Of a stretch of 64,000 nt of DNA, positions 1 to 8,297 are shown piece after piece. The stretch comes from Granulicella tundricola MP5ACTX9. GTDB taxonomy: Bacteria > Acidobacteriota > Terriglobia > Terriglobales > Acidobacteriaceae. The notes beneath the pieces were generated by a model. The model was not told where the DNA came from. It ran no database searches and worked only from the letters and a program-made list of their open reading frames with translations. The stretch is taken from contig NC_015064.1 in assembly GCF_000178975.2 (NCBI RefSeq), positions 2,604,001 to 2,668,000 on the forward strand. The letters are read 5' to 3'. Within the stretch, counting starts at the first letter, position 1, and every line of letters starts with the position of its first letter. The position numbers were made by a program, and so were the translations under genes.

Positions 1-1
1 C

Positions 2-2062
2 GCCACCCCGCACCGCGTCACCCTCGGCACCCGCGACCAATCCCCCCGCTGGTCCCCCGACGGCAAGCAACTAGCCTTCATCCGCTCGGTCGAAAAAGAC
101 GGCCACCCCACACCCCCACAGCTTTACTTAGTCTCAGCAACAAGCCCCCAGAGCCCCATCAAGCTCACCGACCTCCCTAAAGGCGCATCCGCCCCGCAAT
201 GGGCACCCTCCGGCACAGCCATCGCCGTCGAATCCAGCACCCCGCAAGACCAGGCCAAAGCCCGCTTGGAAGCCACAAAGAAGTCCCGCGCCACAGGCGA
301 CGAAGCCCACGTCTCCGATATCCGCATCGTAAACAGAGAGGTCTATCGCCTCAACGGTGAGGGCAACCTCGACCCCACCTTCGTCCCCCAGCTTTATCTC
401 GTCTCGCTCCCGAAGGCGGACGGCACGCAGGAAGCTCCATGGCAGCTCACAGGCGGCCGCTTCGGTGTAGAGGAATACACCTGGCGTCCCGGCTCCAACT
501 GGATCTTCTATACCTCCACGCACGAGGACGAGCCCTACTATGACGCGACCGAGCACAACACCCTCTACGGTATCGAAGCGTCCCAATCAACCCACCCGCA
601 AGCCCAACCCCCAGCAGCCCTCACAGCAGAACTTCCCCTCGAAGCCCACGGCCTCGCCCTCTCACCCGACGGAGCCCACCTCGCCTTCCACGCCGAAGCC
701 TTCCCCATCCCGCCCGCCAAGCCCGTCAGCCACCAGCAATCGGACCTCTTCGTCCTCGACCTCGCCTGGAAAAAGAACGCTCCCACCGTCGCCGGCGCAC
801 CCCGCAACCTGACCGTCAGCAAGGGCTACGAGATGGGCTCAGGCGTAGGCGGCGACAACACCGCCCCGCGCGGCGGTGGCCGCCCCGCCATCACCTGGAC
901 CCCGGACAGCACTCACCTCCTCGACGTAGCCGGCAACCTCGGCAGCGCCCTCCTCATGTCCATCGACGCCACCACCGGCGACATGACGCGCCTCACCGCC
1001 CGCAAACAAGCCGTCCTCAACTTCACCGCCAACAGCAAAGACCTCATCGCCCTCGTCTCCAACCCCATCGTCATAGGAGACCTCTACCGCATCGGCCAGC
1101 CCTCGCCAGAGGACACAACACGCGAGCCCATAGGCCTCCAGACCCCGCTCACCCACGTCAACGAGACCCTCTTCTCGCAGCTAGACCTCACCCTCCCCCA
1201 GGACATCAAAGTCACCCCCACCGTCCGCCCCATGGACATCCCCTTCGTCACCATCGACACCTTCGTCCAGCTCCCCCCATCCTTCCCCATGACGAAGGAC
1301 GCCACCGGGGCAGTCATCCCAGCGAAGCCCGCGCACCCCTACCCCACCATCCTCAACATCCACGGCGGCCCCCACTCCGCCTACGGCTGGGTCTTTGACC
1401 ACGAGATGCTCACCATGGCCGCCCGGGGCTACGTCGTCGTCTACCCCAACCCCCGCGGCAGCACCACCTACGGCCAGAACTTCGCCAACATCATCGAATC
1501 CAACTACCCCGGAGACGACTTCCACGACCTCATGGACACCATGGATGCCGTAGTAGCCGCAGGCTGGTCAGACCCCGACAAGCTGGGCGTCACCGGCGGC
1601 TCCGGCGGCGGTCTCCTCACCGACTGGACCGTCACCCAGACCAACCGTTTCAAAGCCGCCGTAGCCCAGCGCGATATCGTCGACCAGGCCGCCTGGTGGT
1701 ACACTGCGGACATCGGCGAGTTCCACCAGTACTGGATGCCCCCCGCACCCTTCGACAACCTCGAAATCTACAAAGCCCACTCCCCCATCACCTTCATCAA
1801 CAACATCAAGACCCCCATGATGTTCATCCTCGGCGACGCCGACTACCGCACCCCACCCACCTCCGGCGGCGAGGAGTTCTTCCGCTACCTCAAGTACCGC
1901 AAGATCCCCACAGTAATGGTCCGCTTCCCCCGCGAGTCCCACGAACTCTCCCGCTCCGGCGAACCCTGGCACCGCATCGAGCGCCTCGAAAACATCACAG
2001 CGTGGTTCGACAAGTTCCTCCTCAACACCCCCGAACCCCAATACGACATCCCCACCCCATAA
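2..2062 (+). CDS. S9 family peptidase (prolyl oligopeptidase type), 5'-truncated by the window edge
   Basis: The reading frame is already open at base 2 and ends at 2062, so only the N-terminus is missing (about 687 residues visible). The N-terminal part carries beta-propeller/TolB-like repeats of the SPDG kind (RWSPDGKQLAFI, LALSPDGAHLAFH). The C-terminal half is an alpha/beta-hydrolase with oxyanion segment NIHGGPHSAYG, nucleophile elbow GGSGGG (Ser codon at 1601-1603), the acid in LGDADYRTPP and His in RESHELSRSG, which is a complete Ser-Asp-His set. Family members remove dipeptides or acylated residues from short peptides. The coding strand is strikingly C-rich, unlike rightward genes beyond 3.6 kb. 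The exact substrate cannot be told. Confidence 0.93.
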   Translation, partial: ATPHRVTLGTRDQSPRWSPDGKQLAFIRSVEKDGHPTPPQLYLVSATSPQSPIKLTDLPKGASAPQWAPSGTAIAVESSTPQDQAKARLEATKKSRATGDEAHVSDIRIVNREVYRLNGEGNLDPTFVPQLYLVSLPKADGTQEAPWQLTGGRFGVEEYTWRPGSNWIFYTSTHEDEPYYDATEHNTLYGIEASQSTHPQAQPPAALTAELPLEAHGLALSPDGAHLAFHAEAFPIPPAKPVSHQQSDLFVLDLAWKKNAPTVAGAPRNLTVSKGYEMGSGVGGDNTAPRGGGRPAITWTPDSTHLLDVAGNLGSALLMSIDATTGDMTRLTARKQAVLNFTANSKDLIALVSNPIVIGDLYRIGQPSPEDTTREPIGLQTPLTHVNETLFSQLDLTLPQDIKVTPTVRPMDIPFVTIDTFVQLPPSFPMTKDATGAVIPAKPAHPYPTILNIHGGPHSAYGWVFDHEMLTMAARGYVVVYPNPRGSTTYGQNFANIIESNYPGDDFHDLMDTMDAVVAAGWSDPDKLGVTGGSGGGLLTDWTVTQTNRFKAAVAQRDIVDQAAWWYTADIGEFHQYWMPPAPFDNLEIYKAHSPITFINNIKTPMMFILGDADYRTPPTSGGEEFFRYLKYRKIPTVMVRFPRESHELSRSGEPWHRIERLENITAWFDKFLLNTPEPQYDIPTP

Positions 2063-2090
2063 CGAACCAGAACCCACCCACCAGAACCGT

Positions 2091-2220
2091 GTGCCCCATC
2101 CTCATCGCAGTCGTATCGCGATTAGGGTGGGCCTCGTTTGCGGAAGCAAACGACCGCACCCTCTTCCTCCCCAAGAAAAGGGGTGCCCCACGTCCCGCTT
2201 CTGGGACGTGGGTTCCACAA
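2091..2220. repeat. Composite palindromic intergenic repeat (leftward orientation)
   Basis: Three modules seen elsewhere in the window lie here in reverse orientation: a GTGCCCCATCC end, a TTTGCGGAAGCAAA hairpin (about 2137-2150), and a GTGCCCCACGTCCC / GGGACGTGGG hairpin (about 2184-2214). On this + strand the motif reads GTGCCCCA, whereas every clear copy to the right of 3.6 kb reads TGGGGCAC. Confidence 0.8.
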
Positions 2221-2271
2221 AATTCACTCAGCCACCCAAATCCCGCATCAGACCTCCCTCAGAGGTCATCC

Positions 2272-3174
2272 ATGAACATAGCAATCGCAGGAGCAACCGG
2301 AGCCTTAGGCACCCGAATCACCAAGTCCCTCATAGCCAACGGAGCAACCGTAAAAGCCCTTGTCCGCCCCGGCACAGACCCCTCACGCCTCCTGCCTATA
2401 ACAAAGCAAGGCGTAGAAATCGCCGAGCTGAACCTCGACTCCCCCCAGGAACTAACGAGAGCCCTCCAGGGCACCGACTGCCTCATAAGCGCCCTTTTAG
2501 GCCTGAGAGAAGTCATGGTCGAAACCCAAACCACCCTCCTCGACGCCGCCCTCAAAGCCCGCGTCCCCCGCTTCATCCCATCCGACTACGCCATGGACTT
2601 CACCCGCCTCACCCCCGGCACCAACCGCAACCTGGACCTCCACCGGGACTTTCAGCAGCGCCTCGACCGCAGCGGCATCCAGGCCACCTCCATCCTCAAC
2701 GGCATGTTCATGGACCTCCTCACCGGCGAAGCCCCCTTCTATCTCTGGAAGATCCGCCGCGTCCTCTGCTGGGGCTCACCAGAACAGAAGATGGACTTCA
2801 CCACCATGGACGACACCGCCGCCTTCACCGCCCGCGCCGCCCTCGACCCCACATCCCCCCGCTGGCTCAAAATCGCCGGCGACCAGCGCAGCGCCCGTGA
2901 ACTAGCCGCCATCGCCAGCAACATCACCGGCAAACCCTTCAAAACCCTCCGCCCCGGAGGTCTGCCGGTCTTAGCCGCCATCATCAACGTAGCCCGCAAA
3001 CTAAACTCAGCTCCCTCCGAGCCCTTTCCCGCCTGGCAGGGAATGCAGTACATGCACAATATGTATGAAGGCAAAGCCCTCATGACCGACCTCGCCAACA
3101 ACCGCTACCCCGGCATGAACTGGACCACTGTCCAGAACCTGCTAACAGACTTCCTGCAAACTCGGAAAGTCTGA
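2272..3174 (+). CDS. NmrA-like NAD(P)-binding Rossmann-fold protein (atypical SDR)
   Basis: The 300-residue product starts MNIAIAGATGALG, the GxxGxxG dinucleotide-binding turn of atypical short-chain dehydrogenases, followed by VKALVRPG, where the Arg suggests NADP preference. The middle part (RVPRFIPSDYAMDFTRL) matches the NmrA/isoflavone-reductase group. ATG 2272 is chosen because it places the Rossmann strand at the very N-terminus; the frame is open further upstream, but that part is the other strand-frame of the peptidase gene and the repeat. Family members are reductases or redox sensors, and the substrate is unknown here. Codon use is C-rich like the preceding gene. Confidence 0.85.
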   Translation: MNIAIAGATGALGTRITKSLIANGATVKALVRPGTDPSRLLPITKQGVEIAELNLDSPQELTRALQGTDCLISALLGLREVMVETQTTLLDAALKARVPRFIPSDYAMDFTRLTPGTNRNLDLHRDFQQRLDRSGIQATSILNGMFMDLLTGEAPFYLWKIRRVLCWGSPEQKMDFTTMDDTAAFTARAALDPTSPRWLKIAGDQRSARELAAIASNITGKPFKTLRPGGLPVLAAIINVARKLNSAPSEPFPAWQGMQYMHNMYEGKALMTDLANNRYPGMNWTTVQNLLTDFLQTRKV

Positions 3175-3635
3175 GCTGTTCCCGTTGCTTGTTCTAAGCC
3201 AGTTTCGCCGCTCACTGACCTACGACCAGGGAGCAGAGATTGCACAGCACAGATGCTCGCTCAGCAGACCGGCATCGACGTCCACTTCGCCCATCTGCAC
3301 GCGCCGTGAGAGTGAGGCATCTGCGAAAACATCAACGGCCTCATCCGCGACTATCTGCCCAGAAGCCTCGATCTCAGTGTCATCTCGCAAGAGCAGTCAG
3401 ACGACATCACGTGGTAGATGAATACCAGACCGGGAAAGACTCTCGGTTGGATAATGCCTCACAGACCTTTTTCCCCCAGAAGGGGACTTCGGCTTCGTTC
3501 AACACAATGCATCAGATAACATCACAAAATTGCACTTCAACCCTGAATCCACCGTATCTCCACTACCCCTTGCTGCGCTCAGGGTCCGGTCGGGATGACA
3601 TGCTTTATAGCGATATTTTATTTGACGCTAAGAAA
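3175..3635. other. Boundary of strand composition (C-rich to G-rich + strand)
   Basis: Left of this interval the + strand is C-rich in coding and non-coding DNA. Right of it the + strand is G-rich through to the window end, in genes on both strands. The interval holds an IS30 remnant and an AT-richer stretch (about 3460-3640). I see no dnaA, dnaN or rnpA gene and no clear cluster of TTATCCACA boxes, so an inversion or integration endpoint is as plausible as an origin. Confidence 0.55.
3190..3465 (+). pseudogene. IS30-family transposase C-terminal remnant
   Basis: Reading across frames gives the conserved end of IS30 transposases: SLTYDQGAE, then TGIDVHFAHLHA, then ENINGLIRDYLPRSLDLSV, then TWxMNTRPGKTLGW. 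At least two frame changes and an in-frame stop (TGG-TAG before MNTRPG) break it, and the N-terminal two thirds, including the HTH, are absent. It is therefore a dead fragment. It sits exactly where strand composition changes. The assignment rests on motif memory, not alignment. Confidence 0.75.
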
Positions 3636-4973
3636 TCAGGAGGTCGTTTCGGCGGCTTTTAGGGCTAGGCCCTGGGCTACTGAGGTGAACTCGTCTCCGG
3701 CGGTTACGCGTGTGGGGAAACGGGTTTCGAAGATGCTTCGGACGGCGGGGACCAGGCTGGTGCCTCCGGTTAGGAAGACTCGGTCGATTTTTTGTGGGGG
3801 GAGCTTTGCGGTTTCGAGGAGGGTGTCTACGGTTTCTGCGATCTGGAGGAGTTCGGGGGTGATCCAGCGTTCGAAGTCGGCGCGGTGGACGGTGGTGCGG
3901 AGATCCATAGTGCCGGCGTCAGGGCCGCTGAAGTTGAAGGGGGCTTCTTCTTCATGCGACAAGGCTACCTTGGTGCGCTGGACGGCCTGGTGGAGCTGGT
4001 AGCCGAGATCCTCTTCGACGAGGGCGAGGAGGGCCTGGATCTTTTCGGGCTCGATGGCTCGCTTCTGGGCGCTGGTGAGGATCTCCAAGACGTTGCGGGT
4101 GCGGAGGAAGGAGAGGTAGTGCCAGCGCTCCAGGTTGGCGTAGATCCAGGCGGGGACGGCGGGGAGGGTCTTGTTGAGGCCGAGGGCGAAGGAGTTGGAA
4201 CCGAGGGCGGGTGAGACGAGGTTGCGGATGATGCGGGCGTCGAAGGCGTCGCCGGCGAAGGGGAGGCCGGCGGTGCCTAGGACCTGTCTTTCCTGCGAGG
4301 AGTGAAGGGGCCCCAGGGTGAGGATGGAGAAGTCGCTGGTGCCTCCGCCGAAGTCACCGATGAGGATGGTTTCCGGGTGGGTGAGGGTGGACTGGTAAGA
4401 GTAGGCGGCACCGAGGGGCTCGTACTCGAAGTCGATGTGGGTGAAGCCGGCCCGGGTGAAGGCGGCGCGGAGGCGGGTGAGGGCGAAGGTCTCGTCTTCT
4501 TCGGTTTCGGCTCCGACGAAGCGGACGGGACGGCCTACGGTGGCTCGGGTGATGGGGTGGTTGAACTGGTGCTCGGCTGCCTGGCGGAGGTCGAGGAGGA
4601 TGCGGGAGATGAGGTCTTCGAGGGTGTAGTGGCGGCCGAAGACCTCGGTGCCGGTGAGGGAGCGGGAGGGGAGGTAGGACTTGAGGGACTGGATGAGGCG
4701 GCCGGGGCGATCGCCTTCACGATGGGCGGAGAGGTAGCGCTCGATGGCGTGGGGGCCGGTGCTGGAGAGGATGCCCTTGGGGGCTTTTTCGAGATAGAGG
4801 AGGGAGCGGGAGCTGGGGCTGGGCTTGATGGTGGGGGTCGAGAGGGTGAGGAGTTCGACGTGGCCGTTGACGATGCGGGCGACGGAGCTGTTGGTGGTGC
4901 CGAAGTCTATCCCTACTGCGTAAGCTGGTCCGACTGCTGGGCCTGGGTCGTGCTTTGTGTCTGGTGAAGGCAT
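3636..4973 (-). CDS. Hsp70-family protein (YegD-like, ATPase domain only)
   Basis: The 445-residue product has the Hsp70/actin ATPase fold: phosphate-1 loop GIDFGTTNSSVA (about residues 22-33), phosphate-2 IGDFGGGTSDFSIL, and a C-terminal adenosine loop FLTGGTSLVPAVR. DnaK is about 640 residues; the peptide-binding beta-sandwich and lid are missing here, as in E. coli YegD. That makes it a chaperone-like ATPase of unknown client rather than DnaK. It is divergently arranged with the UPF0303 gene, the two start regions being about 50 bp apart. No signal peptide is seen, so it is cytosolic. Confidence 0.88.
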   Translation of the reverse strand: MPSPDTKHDPGPAVGPAYAVGIDFGTTNSSVARIVNGHVELLTLSTPTIKPSPSSRSLLYLEKAPKGILSSTGPHAIERYLSAHREGDRPGRLIQSLKSYLPSRSLTGTEVFGRHYTLEDLISRILLDLRQAAEHQFNHPITRATVGRPVRFVGAETEEDETFALTRLRAAFTRAGFTHIDFEYEPLGAAYSYQSTLTHPETILIGDFGGGTSDFSILTLGPLHSSQERQVLGTAGLPFAGDAFDARIIRNLVSPALGSNSFALGLNKTLPAVPAWIYANLERWHYLSFLRTRNVLEILTSAQKRAIEPEKIQALLALVEEDLGYQLHQAVQRTKVALSHEEEAPFNFSGPDAGTMDLRTTVHRADFERWITPELLQIAETVDTLLETAKLPPQKIDRVFLTGGTSLVPAVRSIFETRFPTRVTAGDEFTSVAQGLALKAAETTS

Positions 4974-5023
4974 GAAGGCTTATTATGTCGCATGTTGGGG
5001 TTTGGCTGAAGGGGAGGGTGTCG

Positions 5024-5509
5024 ATGGGTTTGCAGGACGATCTGGATGTGATTGCGAAACAGGAGAAGGCGCTGCAGTTTGAGAGCTTTGGCGCGGATAC
5101 GGCGTGGGAGGTTGGGTGCAGTCTGCGGGAGCAGGCGATGCGGCGGGCGGCGGTGATGACGTTCGAGATCCAGGTGGCGGGGCGGGTGCTGTTTCATGCG
5201 GTGACGCATAATCCTCCGGCAGGGCAGGCGGATTGGATCAGGCGGAAGAGAAATACTGTTATGCGGTTTGGGAGGGCTTCTTATGCGATGGGGCTGCAGC
5301 TCGAACTGGAGAAGAAGACGATTGAGGAGAGGCATGGGCTGACGTTGGCGGACTACGCTCTGCATGGGGGTGGGTTTCCTATCGTGCTGCGGGGGACGGG
5401 GTATGTGGGGAGCGTGGTGGCGAGTGGGCTTACGCAGAGAGAGGATCATGCGATGGTGGTGACGGCGTTGGGGGAGGCACTGGGGACTGCGGTGGTGGGG
5501 TTGGGGTGA
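5024..5509 (+). CDS. UPF0303 / heme-degrading-domain (DUF336-like) protein
   Basis: The 161-residue product fits the UPF0303 family, a heme-degrading-like alpha/beta fold related to yeast YBR137W. Typical elements are FESFGADTAWEVG, RVLFHAVTHNPPAGQADWIRRK (split here by memory of the family) and the late GSVVASGLTQREDHAMVV segment. ATG 5024 is preferred over an in-frame ATG at 4985 because MGLQDDLDVI aligns with the usual N-terminus. The earlier start would also overlap the promoter space of the divergent Hsp70-like gene. Its biochemical role is unproven in the family; binding of heme or small molecules is suggested. Confidence 0.82.
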   Translation: MGLQDDLDVIAKQEKALQFESFGADTAWEVGCSLREQAMRRAAVMTFEIQVAGRVLFHAVTHNPPAGQADWIRRKRNTVMRFGRASYAMGLQLELEKKTIEERHGLTLADYALHGGGFPIVLRGTGYVGSVVASGLTQREDHAMVVTALGEALGTAVVGLG

Positions 5510-5574
5510 TGATGCTGATCGCGAGGGCCTGGCTGTGGGATGTTGATGGTGCCGATAACGCGACTTTGCGGGAG

Positions 5575-6057
5575 CTACTCTCGCTGGTCAATATTTGGGA
5601 TGGCAGCGGCCAGCAAGTCCCAAAGCTCTATCACCTTTTTGATTTTCAGCGTGCCGCCCTTCGGCTCTCTCGGGACCAGAAATGTCCATCCGTTCAGCGG
5701 CGTCAGGACCCATCGCTTCAGATCGAGCCCGCTCACTGCTTGCAGTTCTGCATGGATGGCTACCATCGAGAGCCATTCGACTGAGCCCCGGCCCCACCCA
5801 ATCCTGAAATCACACGCGAAGCAGTCAACACCGTGCCACGGTCCATACAAGAACGAACTCGTTTCATTGAGGTCGCGCTGACCGTAGACCACCTTGGGAA
5901 CGGCTATGGGAGTCTTCCCATGCTTTTCGTAGGTAACGCCGCGTGCCGCTGCAAACTGCACGTTGCGCCTGTTGCTCAACGTGCTCAACATGATGAAAGA
6001 CGCGACGACGACACATACCACCAGAAACGGGATACCCACGACCAACAAGCCTGCCAT
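5575..6057 (-). CDS. Hypothetical membrane-anchored protein (intact copy of a duplicated gene)
   Basis: The 160-residue product has one N-terminal transmembrane helix (about residues 3-26) followed by a soluble part with the distinctive stretches GPWHGVDCFACDFRIGWG and KRWVLTPLNGWTFLVP. I do not recognise a family. A second, broken copy lies at 32086-32531 on the same strand, which shows this is a real gene family in this genome. No neighbour suggests a function. Confidence 0.65.
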   Translation of the reverse strand: MAGLLVVGIPFLVVCVVVASFIMLSTLSNRRNVQFAAARGVTYEKHGKTPIAVPKVVYGQRDLNETSSFLYGPWHGVDCFACDFRIGWGRGSVEWLSMVAIHAELQAVSGLDLKRWVLTPLNGWTFLVPREPKGGTLKIKKVIELWDLLAAAIPNIDQRE

Positions 6058-6155
6058 GCGGAATTCTAGCTTGAAGTGGCGGTGGCGGAGGTTCTTTCCG
6101 CTAACACCGACTTTCGAGGAGTCGCTGCGCTAGCGACTAAACAGAGACTGTCTGC

Positions 6156-6461
6156 TTAGCCAAGTCCTACCTGAAGGGTGCCGTAGATGGAAAGCCATCT
6201 GCCATCATCTTCAGAAAGGAGCGCATTGATCGCTTCTTCAATATGCTTTCTGTCCAGCACTCTGACGAAGATGGGAGGCACACCAAAGAAGTAGTCTTCC
6301 TGGCTGTTGTCCATGCAGGAGTAGATGTTGTTTGGCGTTGCAACGAGAAGGCTGTAGACCCGCCCATCGTCCATGCGAAGGTGAATATCGATGTTATCGT
6401 TTGCGGAGTCAGAATCTTCAAGCGGACTGACGTAATCGATCTGGAACGGTTGGGCGCTCAT
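6156..6461 (-). CDS. Small hypothetical protein, 101 aa
   Basis: The product is acidic and probably cytosolic (MSAQPFQIDYVSPLEDSD..., later RMDDGRVYSLLVATPNN and FVRVLDRKHIEEAINAL). There is no signal peptide and no recognised motif. The alternating strand and helix pattern, and its place beside repeats and another orphan gene, resemble small immunity-like or accessory proteins, but this is only an impression. No partner toxin is seen next to it. Confidence 0.5.
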   Translation of the reverse strand: MSAQPFQIDYVSPLEDSDSANDNIDIHLRMDDGRVYSLLVATPNNIYSCMDNSQEDYFFGVPPIFVRVLDRKHIEEAINALLSEDDGRWLSIYGTLQVGLG

Positions 6462-6540
6462 CCTTGAAGCATCCTAACCGAAGAGCCTTGAAAACGGTGT
6501 TTGCGGAAATTTCGACTTTCACAGACGGGTCCTTCGTCGA

Positions 6541-7052
6541 GGGTGCCACGGCACGGCTGAAGCTGTGGCCCTTCCGGGACTTGGCGTGGTGGTGGCGGTG
6601 CCGGTTTGAGCGGTGGAACCCACGTCCCAGAAGCGGGACATGGGGCACCCGGAGTTTGGGTGAGAGCGAGGAGAACGGTCGTTTGCTTCCGCAAACGATG
6701 CCCACCCTAACCGACGAGAAGGCTGTCGGTGAGGATGGGGCACACGGAAGTTGTGGTTGTTCTTAGACCTCGGTGTTTTTGGAAGCTCCGACCATTCGGA
6801 GAGGTGGTGCGACGGCACGGCTGAAGCCGTGCCCTTCCGGGACTTGGCGTGGTGGTGGCGGTGCCGGGTTGGGCGGTGGAACCCACGTCCCAGAAATGGG
6901 ACATGGGGCACCCGGAGCTGTGGCGAGGTTGAGGAAGGCGGTCGTTTGCTTCCGCAAACGATGCCCCCCGTACCACCCTGCTAGACAAAAGCTTTGGAAG
7001 GGACCCGGCTATCCGACGATGAAACCGTCGTCTGAGGATAGGACACCCGGTG
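6541..7052. repeat. Tandem array of two long composite palindromic repeats plus a degenerate third
   Basis: Copy 1 (6541-6750) and copy 2 (6804-6980) share the same order: GCACGGCTGAAGC, a CTTCCGGGACTTGG stretch with TGGTGGTGGCGGTGCCGG, a CCCACGTCCCAGAA / GGGACATGGGGCACCC hairpin, and a GTTTGCTTCCGCAAAC hairpin followed by GATGCCC. A partial module ending GGATAGGACACCCGG lies at about 7010-7052. Short frames run across it, but none looks like a gene. This fills the roughly 600 bp between 6462 and 7074. Confidence 0.85.
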
Positions 7053-7074
7053 ATATCGCCCCGGAGCTTCAATT

Positions 7075-7857
7075 TCAGTTGGCGGAGGGTTGTTGTACTT
7101 TTTCGATTGCGAGGACGTCTACCATTCCCTTTTTGGGTTCGAGCTTGAGGCCTAGCTGCTCCTGCATGGCGGTGAAGAGGCCGGGAACCGGGCTGCTCTC
7201 TGTGGGTGTCGCGGTGTCAGGTGTCCACTTCAAGGTGAAGTCATATCTGCCCTGCAGGCCGGTCTCGTCGACGATGGGGCGGTCTGCAAAGTAGTTCATG
7301 CCGAGGGCGAAGTCCGACATGAGGTTGGCGGTGAAACGCATCTCCATGTAGCCGTGGCCTTCGCCGGTCTGGTCCGGGGAGGCGTCGTCTCCATCCTTAG
7401 CCTTGAGGACCTTTGTGCCGCCTTTGGCGATGGTGATGGCGTAGTAGGAGAGCTCTCGTTTTCCATGGCGTAGCTGCAGGCCGAAGCGGTCTGTGAAGAG
7501 CTTGCGGTACATCTCCTGCATCTGCGGGAGGCTGGGTTCGCCGGGGATGTCGGCGACGCCCACGATGTTGAACTTGACGCTCGAGACCCATGCGGGCTCG
7601 TCGACGATCTGCTTGCCGTGGACGCCGTAGGCGAACATCATGAGGCTCTTGAGGGTCTGGCCGGTGGCATCGACCTGACGGCCGTGGTAGCCGATTCCCT
7701 GGCGGTGGGAGTCGGGGTCGCTGGGCTTGATGGTGACGATGTCAAAGGTGGGGTGGGCGGACTTTGGCATCTGACCCGAGGATGGGCCGGGCGTTTGGGC
7801 GGAGGTGATTCTTAGCGCGGCTGCCAGGACCAGACCGGCTAGTAGCTTCATCTTCAT
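7075..7857 (-). CDS. TIGR03435 / DUF3738 family secreted protein
   Basis: The 260-residue exported protein has a Sec signal (KMKLLAGLVLAAALRITSAQ) followed by the DUF3738 pattern: FDIVTIKPSDP, TLKSLMMFAYGVHGKQIV, FNIVGVAD, MYRKLFTDRFGLQLRHG and a C-terminal RYDFTLKWTP. The family is greatly expanded in Acidobacteriota and its function is unknown. ATG 7857 is chosen because CAGGGG lies a few bases upstream (ATG 7851 is a second option). The frame stays open farther upstream only because a CAACMG microsatellite there encodes Leu/Arg repeats on this strand. Confidence 0.88.
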   Translation of the reverse strand: MKMKLLAGLVLAAALRITSAQTPGPSSGQMPKSAHPTFDIVTIKPSDPDSHRQGIGYHGRQVDATGQTLKSLMMFAYGVHGKQIVDEPAWVSSVKFNIVGVADIPGEPSLPQMQEMYRKLFTDRFGLQLRHGKRELSYYAITIAKGGTKVLKAKDGDDASPDQTGEGHGYMEMRFTANLMSDFALGMNYFADRPIVDETGLQGRYDFTLKWTPDTATPTESSPVPGLFTAMQEQLGLKLEPKKGMVDVLAIEKVQQPSAN

Positions 7858-8030
7858 CTGCAACCCCTGTGCTCGTTTGTTTCCAGGTAATACGGGAGGT
7901 TGGAGGGGAAAGTTCCGGATGCTGGGGTGGATTATGAGAGCAAGTGCAACGGCAACGGCCAATACGGAGGTTCTGCGCTTCGCGCAGAATGACGGGCTCA
8001 GATGATGGGTAGCTGCAAGAGGAGCTGCAA

Positions 8031-8139
8031 AGTGCAAGTGCAAGTGCAACGACAACCGCAACCGCAACCGCAACAGCAACCGCAACCGCAACCGCAACAG
8101 CAACAGCAACAGCAACCGCAACAGCAACAGCAACAGCCG
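8031..8139. repeat. CAACMG hexanucleotide microsatellite
   Basis: About 100 bp of near-perfect CAACCG / CAACAG units, with flanking CAAGTG units, lie upstream of the DUF3738 gene. The array is a multiple of three and open in several frames. With the short hairpins around TTCTGCGCTTCGCGCAGAA (about 7968-7986) and the repeat at 8250, it fills the 440 bp between 7858 and 8297; I see no gene there. Confidence 0.9.
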
Positions 8140-8249
8140 CTACTGAGATTCTTCGCTGCGCTCAGAATGACACCTGTGTGTGGGGTGGGGTGGGGCGGCG
8201 AGAGTGAGGGGTGGGTCTCGGCGGTGAGGCGGTCTGGCCTAAGCTGTTG

Positions 8250-8286
8250 AACCCATGTCCCAGAGTCGGGACATGGGGCACCCAGA
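8250..8286. repeat. Palindromic repeat, short module
   Basis: It has a CCCATGTCCC / GGGACATGGG stem with a short loop, followed by GCACCC. It lies just downstream of the hemC stop codon (minus strand), where it could also act as a transcript-end hairpin. Confidence 0.8.
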
Positions 8287-8297
8287 GTTGTGGAGGG

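Noticed and set aside
3460..3640. A replication origin proper
   Set aside because: The composition switch is suggestive, but no DnaA-box cluster or origin gene set is visible, so only the boundary is reported.
4302..4967. Gly/Glu-rich 221-residue frame antisense to the Hsp70-like gene
   Set aside because: It is a shadow of the Hsp70-like gene with no domain and no ribosome-binding site.
6541..7052. CRISPR array
   Set aside because: The units are few, long, unevenly spaced and have internal hairpins and no spacers; no cas gene is present.
6750..7294. Frames encoding Arg/Pro/Gly-rich peptides across 6.4-7.3 kb
   Set aside because: They are translations of the palindromic repeats; the same peptide (WNPRPR...GTWGTR) recurs with each copy, which is repeat structure, not homology.
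8028..8133. A Leu/Arg-rich N-terminal extension of the DUF3738 protein
   Set aside because: It is the microsatellite read on the minus strand; the signal peptide and ribosome-binding site place the start at 7857.
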